From contig JAURKF010000271.1 in the NCBI GenBank assembly GCA_030831885.1, positions 1 through 10,399 of the forward strand: 10,399 bases of DNA. The letters are read 5' to 3'. How positions within the stretch are numbered: position 1 is the first letter of the stretch; every line of letters starts with the position of its first letter. Shown here piece by piece: positions 1-5,958 of the stretch. Made by a program: the position numbers and the translations under genes. Source of the stretch: Flavobacteriales bacterium. Lineage in GTDB: Bacteria; Bacteroidota; Bacteroidia; Flavobacteriales; UA16. Below the pieces are notes generated by a model. The model saw nothing but the letters and a program-made list of their open reading frames with translations, made no database searches and was not told the origin of the DNA.

Positions 1-30
1 CAACCAAGTTGTTGATTTATTTCGCACAAC

Positions 31-903
31 ATGAGCCGCTCTCCATTTAAAACGTCAGCCAACACTATTTCATCTATCTCTACCATCATTGGCATCACAC
101 TCGTTCTGGTTTTGGTGGGTACACTATTGATTGTTTCGCTTCTTGGTAATGCAGTAACCGGGCATTATCGCGGGCAGGTGGTTGTGCAAATTATGCTGGC
201 AGAAGACGTTGAAGAGCAGGAAATTCAGCTGCTGAAAAAGCGTATGGAAGGCGAACCATTCACGGCCGAAGCGTCCTACCTATCCAAAGAGGAAGCTGCA
301 CAAATGATGGAAGAAGAGTTGGGAGAAGAGTTTGTTGATTTTCTTGGCTATAATCCACTGCCCGCATCCATCGATATACACATCAAACCCGAATTCAGCG
401 ACGAAAATAAACTTGCCGAGATTGTGAAGGAACTGGAGAAAAACATCGCAATCAGCGAAGTTGTTTTTCAACACGACTTACTGAGGCAAATGAATGCCAA
501 CCTCAGCAAATGGAGTCTTGGTATTTCACTCATCGGTATTTTATTGCTCATTATTGCTGTTGTGCTTATTGTAAACACGATTCAGCTTGCCATCTTTTCT
601 CAACGCTTTCTCATTAAGAGCATGCAGCTGGTTGGAGCTACTCATTGGTTTATACAAAAACCATTTTTACGACGAGGCCTTTGGTTCGGATTCCTGGCGT
701 CGCTGCTCGCGCTTGCCATTTTATTCATGCTTCTCTTCGCATATCGTTCCGATTTACAGGACATGATTAATATTCTTCAGGAAAAACAACGACTCCTGAT
801 TTTAATTGGGGGTGTCATGCTAATCGGACTCGTCCTAAGTGGTATCTCAACCTTTTATGCGGTCAACCGCTTTATTCGCACCGAGGCGGCCAAATTGTAT
901 TGA
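31..903 (+). CDS. ftsX: Cell division protein FtsX (ABC-transporter-like permease)
   Basis: FtsX is the inner-membrane partner of the ATPase FtsE. Together they activate peptidoglycan hydrolysis at the division septum. The 290-residue product has the family layout: a short cytoplasmic N-terminus, a first membrane helix at about residues 17-41, an extracytoplasmic domain at about 45-158, then helices at about 161-184, 215-237 and 254-277. Family-typical stretches are visible: YNPLPASIDIHI (107-118) at the end of the extracytoplasmic domain, and KSMQLVGATHWFI (196-208) followed by PFLRRG in the cytoplasmic loop. The ATG at 31 is the natural start because it leaves the usual short N-terminal tail. 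A TTATTTCG box lies at 17-24. No ftsE is next to it, which is normal in Bacteroidota. hemH follows after 37 bases on the same strand and may be co-transcribed. The identification is firm; the role is from family knowledge. Confidence 0.93.
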   Translation: MSRSPFKTSANTISSISTIIGITLVLVLVGTLLIVSLLGNAVTGHYRGQVVVQIMLAEDVEEQEIQLLKKRMEGEPFTAEASYLSKEEAAQMMEEELGEEFVDFLGYNPLPASIDIHIKPEFSDENKLAEIVKELEKNIAISEVVFQHDLLRQMNANLSKWSLGISLIGILLLIIAVVLIVNTIQLAIFSQRFLIKSMQLVGATHWFIQKPFLRRGLWFGFLASLLALAILFMLLFAYRSDLQDMINILQEKQRLLILIGGVMLIGLVLSGISTFYAVNRFIRTEAAKLY

Positions 904-940
904 CCGCGAACGATTTCGGTTGTAAACTTGTTTCTTTCGT

Positions 941-1972
941 ATGTCTATTCAACCAAAAACGGCTGTATTGCTTGTTAATCTCGGGTCTCCCGACAGTCCA
1001 GCGCCATCAGACGTAGCGTCCTATTTAACTGAGTTTCTCAATGATTCTCGCGTAATCGACATCAACTGGCTCGGCCGAAAGGTGCTGGTAAATGGCATAA
1101 TAGTGCCCTTCCGGCATCGAAAGAGTGCTAAAGTGTATCAAGAACTATGGACACCCGAAGGTTCGCCTTTAATTAATTACGGCAAACAAACGCAATTAAA
1201 GTTGCAGGAGCGATTCTCTAAAGACACTTCTGTTACCAAGGTTTTCCTAGCTATGCGCTATAAAAACCCTTCGTTGGAATCCGCGCTGGCAAGTATCGTA
1301 AAATGGAGTCCGGATAAGCTGATTATTCTCCCCCTATTTCCTCAATACGCATCAGCATCAACCGGATCTGTTATAGACAAGTGTATGCGTATCATGCGCG
1401 ATTTATGGGCGTTCCCGGAAATTCAAATCATCAATCAGTTTTGGGATCATCCCGGATATCTGCAGTCATTCGCCAACCGAGCAAGCACGTTTGACATTTC
1501 ATCATACGACCATGTAATTTTCAGTTTTCACGGATTGCCTGAACGACAGGTCGACAAGGTTTACGAAGATCGCGCGTGCAGAAATCACGCATGCGAACAC
1601 GAGATTAACGATGAAAATAAATTCTGCTACAAAGCCACTTGCTATGCTACAGCGAGAGAAATAGCAAAACGCTGCGGAATTGAAACATCGCAATACACTG
1701 TCGCATTTCAATCTCGTTTGGGAAAAGGATGGATAGAGCCCTTCAGTGATGAGGTTATTAAAGAACTTGGAAAAAAAGGAGCTAAAAAACTACTGGTCTT
1801 TTCTCCAGCCTTCGTAGCAGATTGCCTTGAAACAACCATAGAGATTGGTGTAGAGTATCAAGAATTGTTCGAAGAATACGGGGGAGAGAAAGTACAACTC
1901 GTGCCAAGCTTAAACGATGGCGATGACTGGATTGACACTCTTGAAGGAATCATCCGCAAGCGGTTGCAATAA
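941..1972 (+). CDS. hemH: Ferrochelatase (protoporphyrin/coproporphyrin ferrochelatase)
   Basis: Inserts ferrous iron into a porphyrin at the end of haem synthesis. The 343-residue length is typical of a bacterial HemH. Visible family features are the N-terminal LLVNLGSPDSP (10-20), EGSPL (73-77), the LPLFPQYASASTGSV stretch (130-144), the catalytic histidine in FSFHGLP (H197), TFQSR-like AFQSRLG (255-261), and the metal-side glutamate in ADCLETTIEIG (E297). Just after HGLP there are four cysteines (C213, C218, C229, C234), spaced C-x4-C-x10-C-x4-C, which E. coli HemH lacks. Internal cysteine clusters of this kind bind a [2Fe-2S] centre in some bacterial ferrochelatases; that this one does so is an inference. 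Starting at 941 keeps the conserved beta-strand near the N-terminus. A TTCTTTCG box at 932-939 almost touches the ATG, so transcription from ftsX is the simpler reading. Confidence 0.96.
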   Translation: MSIQPKTAVLLVNLGSPDSPAPSDVASYLTEFLNDSRVIDINWLGRKVLVNGIIVPFRHRKSAKVYQELWTPEGSPLINYGKQTQLKLQERFSKDTSVTKVFLAMRYKNPSLESALASIVKWSPDKLIILPLFPQYASASTGSVIDKCMRIMRDLWAFPEIQIINQFWDHPGYLQSFANRASTFDISSYDHVIFSFHGLPERQVDKVYEDRACRNHACEHEINDENKFCYKATCYATAREIAKRCGIETSQYTVAFQSRLGKGWIEPFSDEVIKELGKKGAKKLLVFSPAFVADCLETTIEIGVEYQELFEEYGGEKVQLVPSLNDGDDWIDTLEGIIRKRLQ

Positions 1973-1990
1973 TTCCATAAGGCCAAAATG

Positions 1991-2023
1991 TGTTGAATAT
2001 TTTCGCTAGTAGATATTACTTTG
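1991..2023 (+). promoter_or_regulatory. Putative Bacteroidota-type promoter for the acyltransferase/glycosyltransferase cassette
   Basis: A TGTTG box at 1991-1995 fits the Bacteroidota -33 element (TnTTG/TTTG). It is 20 bases upstream of TTACTTTG at 2016-2023, one mismatch from the -7 consensus TAnnTTTG. The predicted start of transcription would be about 10-15 bases before the ATG at 2042. No promoter of similar quality was seen between the three downstream genes, so this one could drive all three. Pattern match only. Confidence 0.5.
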
Positions 2024-2041
2024 CGCCAAAACCACCATTGA

Positions 2042-3079
2042 ATGATTTCTGTCCACATCTGCGAGCTAGATGATCCATTATCGAAGGAGATAGAATCATT
2101 TCTGGACCATCTTTCAAAAAGTAATCACTCCGTTTTAGGTTATCACTATCCTTTCTATCTTGACATGCTCGAACGCGTTGGTGTAGGAAAAGCACTTGCA
2201 TTCATAGCTCGCAACCCCGACAAAGAAATCGTTGGCTATATGCCCACGCTTATGAAGTCAGCAGAAATAGGTTGTGTTATTTCTTCGCTCCCCTTTTTCG
2301 GTCCTAATGCCGGGGTGTTATCCACAAACAATGAAAGTGTTGCGCCTATTATGAATGCTTTCAACCGATGGATAATAGAAAACAATCCCATTTCAGCATC
2401 AGTTTATACACCATTCGAAAGCCCTGAGTCGGAAGCTTTATACGCGCTGCACCTTCAAGATGCACTGCGTATTGAGAAGTTTACAAGCTTCATACAACTC
2501 GATAAACTTAATCTCAATTCGAGTTTACTTTACGATCTGCGCAAAGCTGAGAAATCGGGTGTCATAATAGAAGAAACATCCGACCCATCAATAACCAATG
2601 AGGTTTTTAAAATCTACATACGCAATTGTATAGACTACGGAATCCCTCCAAAGCCATATGCGTGTATCGAAGACCTGATTCGAAAAAGCGCCCACCATAA
2701 AGGAACCGCAACCTATATAGCACGCAAAGACAATCAGATAATCGGAGCCCTCATTATGGTTTATTCGCCGGTTACCGCAAGTTATTACCTACCCTGCTCC
2801 ATCCATGAGTTTCGTTCATTACAGCCCACCTCATTGCTCATTCATCATGCCTTATTAGAGAGCCAAAAAAGAGGGTTGAGATACTGGAACTGGGAAGCTT
2901 CGCCATCACGTGAGTCCGGCGTTTATAAATTCAAAAAGAAATGGGGTTCGGAAGATGGAACGTACAGCATTTTCGTTTTGCCGCGTCGGCCAAAAGAAGA
3001 TTTTGCTGCGTGGGGGCGCGACGGAATAAGTCGTGCATTTCCATTTTTCTTCGTCTATCCTTTCCATTTGTTGGAATGA
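2042..3079 (+). CDS. FemAB/GNAT-superfamily acyltransferase (BioF2-like acetyltransferase domain)
   Basis: The 345-residue protein resembles the FemAB-like/GNAT_6 acyltransferases often found in polysaccharide loci, which transfer an acyl or aminoacyl group to an amine on a sugar or peptide. It reads as two tandem acyltransferase folds: residues 1 to about 150, with HSVLGYHYPFYLDML (29-43) and FFGPNAGVLS (85-94), and about 155-315. The second half has DLRKAEKSG (165-173), the helix with basic residues typical of FemAB proteins, a strand pair IARKDNQIIGALIMVYS (226-242), and the family-like end YWNWEASPSRESGVYKFKKKWG (281-302). No signal peptide or membrane helix is seen, so it is probably cytoplasmic. 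It opens a three-gene run, with 50 bases to the NeuD-like gene. The fold is fairly sure; substrate and product are not known. Confidence 0.8.
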   Translation: MISVHICELDDPLSKEIESFLDHLSKSNHSVLGYHYPFYLDMLERVGVGKALAFIARNPDKEIVGYMPTLMKSAEIGCVISSLPFFGPNAGVLSTNNESVAPIMNAFNRWIIENNPISASVYTPFESPESEALYALHLQDALRIEKFTSFIQLDKLNLNSSLLYDLRKAEKSGVIIEETSDPSITNEVFKIYIRNCIDYGIPPKPYACIEDLIRKSAHHKGTATYIARKDNQIIGALIMVYSPVTASYYLPCSIHEFRSLQPTSLLIHHALLESQKRGLRYWNWEASPSRESGVYKFKKKWGSEDGTYSIFVLPRRPKEDFAAWGRDGISRAFPFFFVYPFHLLE

Positions 3080-3129
3080 CCCACTAGCTTAGCGCCAATG
3101 ATATTTCTGCAAACTTTAATTGCACTGCC

Positions 3130-3807
3130 ATGCTCAACGACAATGTTTCTCGCAAACTGGTGATCTTCGGTTCAGGTGCTTTAGCTGAATTGTCACACTT
3201 CTATTTCACTCATGATTCCGATTTTGAAGTCGTTGCGTTTGCCGTAGATGACGCATATTTCAAAACCGATGAATACCTAGGGTTGCCCTGTATTCCTATA
3301 AGTAAGTTAACGGACTCTTTTCCGCCCGATAGCTTTAGCCTCTTCATCGCTATAGGTTACAGCAACCTTAATGCTTCGCGCATTGCCAAATATGAAATGG
3401 GAAAATCAATGGGATATCGCTTGGCAAGTTATGTTTCCTCCAAGGCAAATCAATGGCCGCACAATCTGAGTGTAGGTGAAAACGTGATGATTATGGAAGG
3501 AAATGCAATTATGCCTTTCTGTAAAATTGGCAATAATGTACTTATCTGGGTTGGCAACATTTTATCTCATCACACAATTATCGGCGATCATACATGCCTT
3601 ACCTCACACGTATCACTTGGCGGCTGTGTTACTGTAGGTGAGCGTTGTTTCTTCGGTTTAAATGCTACCATACGCGATAGCATCCACATTGCAGATGGAA
3701 CGGTGGTGGCTGCTGCAGCAAATGTCATAAAAAGCACGGAAGCCAATGGCGTTTACATGGGGAACCCGGCTAAGATGGTAAGCACTAATGAACATATAAA
3801 AATTTGA
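3130..3807 (+). CDS. NeuD/PglD-family sugar acyltransferase (left-handed beta-helix)
   Basis: Members of this family O- or N-acetylate sugars, for example sialic acid (NeuD) or UDP-4-amino sugars (PglD), using acetyl-CoA. The 225-residue length and layout match. The N-terminal Rossmann-like half holds LVIFGSGALAELSH (10-23), whose GSG turn is the sugar-nucleotide site in PglD. Next comes LFIAIGYSNLNASR (71-84), then a hexapeptide-repeat beta-helix from about 110 to 200, ending in VYMGNPAKMV (208-217), the usual acyl-CoA-binding end. The histidine pair in ILSHHTIIGDHT (H147/H148) lies where the catalytic base sits in PglD-type enzymes. The stop is 5 bases before the glycosyltransferase, which indicates an operon. 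The exact sugar cannot be read from sequence, so the symbols neuD and pglD are withheld. Confidence 0.85.
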   Translation: MLNDNVSRKLVIFGSGALAELSHFYFTHDSDFEVVAFAVDDAYFKTDEYLGLPCIPISKLTDSFPPDSFSLFIAIGYSNLNASRIAKYEMGKSMGYRLASYVSSKANQWPHNLSVGENVMIMEGNAIMPFCKIGNNVLIWVGNILSHHTIIGDHTCLTSHVSLGGCVTVGERCFFGLNATIRDSIHIADGTVVAAAANVIKSTEANGVYMGNPAKMVSTNEHIKI

Positions 3808-3812
3808 GTTGA

Positions 3813-4760
3813 ATGGCTGATCAAAACGCAATGATATCGGTTATTGTGCCGGCTTACTACGAAGGCAATTTGGTTCATGTTGCTTTCGAACGTATAAGCG
3901 CCGCGTTAGAACCTCGATTCAAAAATTACGAATGCATTTTCGTCGATGATGGAAGCGAAGATGACACCTTCGAAGAACTACAAAAACTAGCCGCAAATAA
4001 CGATAAGGTAAGAGTTATAAAGTTGGCCGCCAACGTAGGTTCACATTTAGCCATTCGTTGTGGATTGGAACATGCTAGTGGCGATATTATAACTTTTGTT
4101 GCCTGCGATATGCAAGAGCCCCCGGAGTTGATAGTCAAAATGTTCGATGAATTAGTGGCGCCTTACGAAATCGTTCTCGCAGTGCGAGAATCGCGCGATG
4201 ATTCCTGGCAAAGCGTTATGATGTCAAACCTGTTCTATTTCATCGCCCGAAAAATTGCAAAAATCAAATTACCCCCATCGGGAACCAGCATGTTTCTCAT
4301 CAGCCGCCGAGCTCTCGAAACAATGATAAGATACAAAGAGCGGAATATGCCGCTTGACTCATTGCTCATGACGGTGGGGTATCAAAGTAAGTTTGTAAGC
4401 TACCATCGTGAAAAACGAATTGCAGGAACGAGCAAATGGACACTGACAAAAAAACTCAAGCTCTTTGTCGATTACTTCATTTCCGCCTCCTATTTTCCTA
4501 TTCGATTCATCAGTGCATCAGGATTCATTTTTGCGCTGCTCGGGTTTTTATGGACAATCTACATTGTGCTACGAGCATTATTAGTGGGGGACTTGAGCCC
4601 CGGATGGCCTACCATTATTTCAGTTCTGCTAATTGGCTTCGGACTTACAAATATCTCCTTAGGAATCATCGCCGAATACCTATGGCGCACACTGGATGAA
4701 ACGCGAGGCAGACCGAAGTTTGTTATTGAGCAAACCATCAATATGAAAGACAAGTACTAA
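3813..4760 (+). CDS. Family 2 glycosyltransferase, polyprenyl-phosphate (GtrB/ArnC/DPM1-like) type
   Basis: A 315-residue membrane-anchored GT2 that probably transfers a sugar from a nucleotide donor to a polyprenyl phosphate on the cytoplasmic face. It has ISVIVPAYYEGN (8-19) at the start of the GT-A fold, VDDGSEDDT (44-52) for nucleotide binding, and ACDMQEPPEL (97-106) at the site of the usual DADLQDPPE. It also has RIAGTSKWTLTKKLKL (202-217), close to the RxxGxSK motif of ArnC/GtrB enzymes. Two membrane helices lie at about 228-256 and 264-289, followed by a short tail with RTLDETRGRPKFVIE. The first Asp of the DxD motif is Ala here (A97), a variant I believe occurs in other members. The start at 3813 follows the NeuD-like stop by 5 bases; an internal ATG (M7, at 3831) is also possible. 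Its convergent neighbour ends 14 bases away. Donor sugar unknown. Confidence 0.9.
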   Translation: MADQNAMISVIVPAYYEGNLVHVAFERISAALEPRFKNYECIFVDDGSEDDTFEELQKLAANNDKVRVIKLAANVGSHLAIRCGLEHASGDIITFVACDMQEPPELIVKMFDELVAPYEIVLAVRESRDDSWQSVMMSNLFYFIARKIAKIKLPPSGTSMFLISRRALETMIRYKERNMPLDSLLMTVGYQSKFVSYHREKRIAGTSKWTLTKKLKLFVDYFISASYFPIRFISASGFIFALLGFLWTIYIVLRALLVGDLSPGWPTIISVLLIGFGLTNISLGIIAEYLWRTLDETRGRPKFVIEQTINMKDKY

Positions 4761-4774
4761 CAATTTCTCGATAC

Positions 4775-5290
4775 TCAGGACTTAAACCAAGAAGCATACA
4801 TCACATAATTTTGTGCGATTCGCTGCACTTCTCCTTCAAATAACTCCTTACTTATTTCTTTCACCTTTTTCGCAGGCACACCGGCATAAACACTTCCGCT
4901 TTCCACATGTGTTCCTTCGAGCACTACTGCGCCGGCAGCGATAATACTGTTGCTTTCTATGACACAATTATCCATTACGATACTCCCCATACCAATGAGA
5001 ACATTGTCATGAACAGTGCACCCGTGAACAAGCGCGTTGTGGCCAATTGAAACATTGTTTCCGATGATGGTGGCAGCCTTTTGATAAGTGCAATGAATCA
5101 CTGCTCCATCTTGCACATTTACACGATTCCCCATTCGTATGCTGTTTACGTCTCCTCTAATCACAGCATTAAACCAAACACTGCACTCATTTCCCATACT
5201 TACATCGCCAACCACTGTGGCGTTTTCAGCCAGATAACAATCGCTACCCAACTGGGGCACAGTGCCATTTACAGATTTGATAAGTGCCAT
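4775..5290 (-). CDS. Gamma-carbonic-anhydrase-family protein (YrdA/PaaY-like hexapeptide protein)
   Basis: A 171-residue trimeric left-handed beta-helix protein of the gamma-CA class. The three zinc-ligand histidines are visible as H66 (in DGAVIHCT), H84 and H89 (in SIGHNALVHG). The Arg/Asp pair of the active site is in NAVIRGD (R45, D47), and Q60 is in VNVQDG. A C-terminal alpha-helix (about 144-168, EISKELFEGEVQRIAQNYV) follows the helix-capping VYAGVPAKKVKEI. Many small homologues have weak or no measured carbonic anhydrase activity, so the function is carried by family only. The start at 5290 gives the standard N-terminus MALIKSVNG. It is divergent from the collagen-like lipoprotein (96 bases between starts) and convergent with the GT2 gene. 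Confidence 0.92.
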   Translation of the reverse strand: MALIKSVNGTVPQLGSDCYLAENATVVGDVSMGNECSVWFNAVIRGDVNSIRMGNRVNVQDGAVIHCTYQKAATIIGNNVSIGHNALVHGCTVHDNVLIGMGSIVMDNCVIESNSIIAAGAVVLEGTHVESGSVYAGVPAKKVKEISKELFEGEVQRIAQNYVMYASWFKS

Positions 5291-5386
5291 ATTTTATGAA
5301 AATTCTAATTGTGAAATAATTCCATGGAGTGAGGCAGAATTCGCACTAACTCGAATATTTTTGTCCAAACTTAAATCACAAATCAC
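5291..5386. other. Divergent intergenic region between gamma-CA and collagen-like lipoprotein genes
   Basis: This 96-base AT-rich spacer carries the 5' ends of two divergent genes. On the plus strand a consensus -7 box is visible (next entry). On the minus strand only weak AT-rich candidates, such as TTATTTCA, are seen for the gamma-CA gene. No hairpin or clear operator was found. Confidence 0.5.
5356..5363 (+). promoter_or_regulatory. -7 promoter box (TATTTTTG) of the collagen-like lipoprotein gene
   Basis: TATTTTTG is an exact match to the Bacteroidota -7 consensus TAnnTTTG and lies 23 bases before the ATG at 5387. No clear -33 TTTG/TnTTG is found 17-22 bases upstream. The leader after it is purine-poor and has no Shine-Dalgarno sequence, as usual for the phylum. 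Confidence 0.6.
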
Positions 5387-5908
5387 ATGAAAAAAGTAGC
5401 TTTCTTTTTGATGAGCGCAGCTGTGCTCTCTTTCGCATCTTGTTCTAAAGAAGGTCCTGCTGGTGCTACAGGTCCTGCTGGTGCTACAGGTCCTGCTGGC
5501 CCTGCTGGTCCTGCCGGTGACGACGCTGGCTTCACAGTAAACTCACTTACCATTGCCGCAGCAGATTGGGCGGGTGGAACTTATGTTGAGTATCCTGCAG
5601 ACTTTATCAATGCCGACATCTACGAAGAAGGTATGGCAATCGCTTACATCCAGGATGATTATGGTTACTGGAACGGTATTCCTTCTCAGTGGCATGCTAT
5701 TACCGGTTTCGGCTACACTTTTGCTGATTCTGATGGTGATGGAACAGCTGACACTGGCGTGGTTGGTTTCGATGCTGTAAATGGCGCGCCAACAGCTGAT
5801 GTTAATGCTCGAGTTGTGACAATGACCTCACGCGATTACGAAGTGCTCAACAGCAACGGTCAAATCAACAACTACAATGAGGTAATGACATACCTCTCAA
5901 AGAAATAA
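5387..5908 (+). CDS. Collagen-like repeat lipoprotein
   Basis: A 173-residue predicted outer-membrane lipoprotein. Residues 1-18 are a signal peptide ending in a lipobox, F-A-S-C, with the lipidated cysteine at C19. The next residues, S-K-E, partly resemble the K-(D/E)-(D/E) lipoprotein export signal of Flavobacteriia, so surface display is possible. Residues 23-46 are eight Gly-X-Y triplets (mostly GPA and GAT). The rest (47-173) is a small globular region rich in aromatic residues and Asp, with an EF-hand-like loop D114-S-D-G-D-G-T-A-D122. Proteins with a Gly-X-Y stretch followed by such a region are common in Bacteroidota, and I know no assigned function. Codons are strongly biased to GGT, GCT, CCT and AAC compared with neighbours. 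With a consensus -7 box and a strong terminator this suggests high expression of a single-gene transcript. Confidence 0.88.
   Translation: MKKVAFFLMSAAVLSFASCSKEGPAGATGPAGATGPAGPAGPAGDDAGFTVNSLTIAAADWAGGTYVEYPADFINADIYEEGMAIAYIQDDYGYWNGIPSQWHAITGFGYTFADSDGDGTADTGVVGFDAVNGAPTADVNARVVTMTSRDYEVLNSNGQINNYNEVMTYLSKK
5453..5524 (+). repeat. Gly-X-Y coding tandem repeat (18-bp and 9-bp units)
   Basis: GGTCCTGCTGGTGCTACA occurs twice in exact tandem (5453-5470 and 5471-5488). Three 9-base GGTCCTGCT-like units follow (5489-5515), then GGTGACGAC. Together they encode eight collagen-type triplets. Near-identical DNA units could slip in replication and change the number of triplets without shifting the frame. 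Confidence 0.9.
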
Positions 5909-5930
5909 TAGAATATTTCGTTTTATACAA

Positions 5931-5958
5931 CAGGCTCCTTAGGGAGCCTGTTTTTTTT
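5931..5958 (+). terminator. Strong intrinsic terminator, probably bidirectional
   Basis: CAGGCTCC (5931-5938), a TTAG loop, GGAGCCTG (5943-5950), then eight T (5951-5958). Two flanking A-T pairs can lengthen the stem to 10 bp. It follows the lipoprotein stop by 22 bases. The last bases of the T-tract form part of the stop codon (5957-5959) of the converging comM, so the hairpin also lies directly after comM on the other strand, with a poorer T-run there. Confidence 0.93.

Noticed and set aside
4436..4699. Plus-strand 87-codon frame inside the GT2 gene.
   Set aside because: It is a frame shift of the membrane-helix region of the GT2; the GT2 frame carries the motifs and runs on to a proper stop.
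2042..4760. The three-gene cassette as a horizontally acquired island.
   Set aside because: No integrase, transposase, flanking repeat or tRNA is present and base and codon use look like that of the neighbours.
5081..5299. Plus-strand open frame of 72 codons opposite the gamma-CA gene.
   Set aside because: It is a frame shadow of a well-conserved gene with all metal ligands; no promoter or recognisable protein features.
5453..5524. Regular repeats as a possible CRISPR array or non-coding satellite.
   Set aside because: The units are directly adjacent without spacers, keep the reading frame and encode Gly-X-Y triplets.
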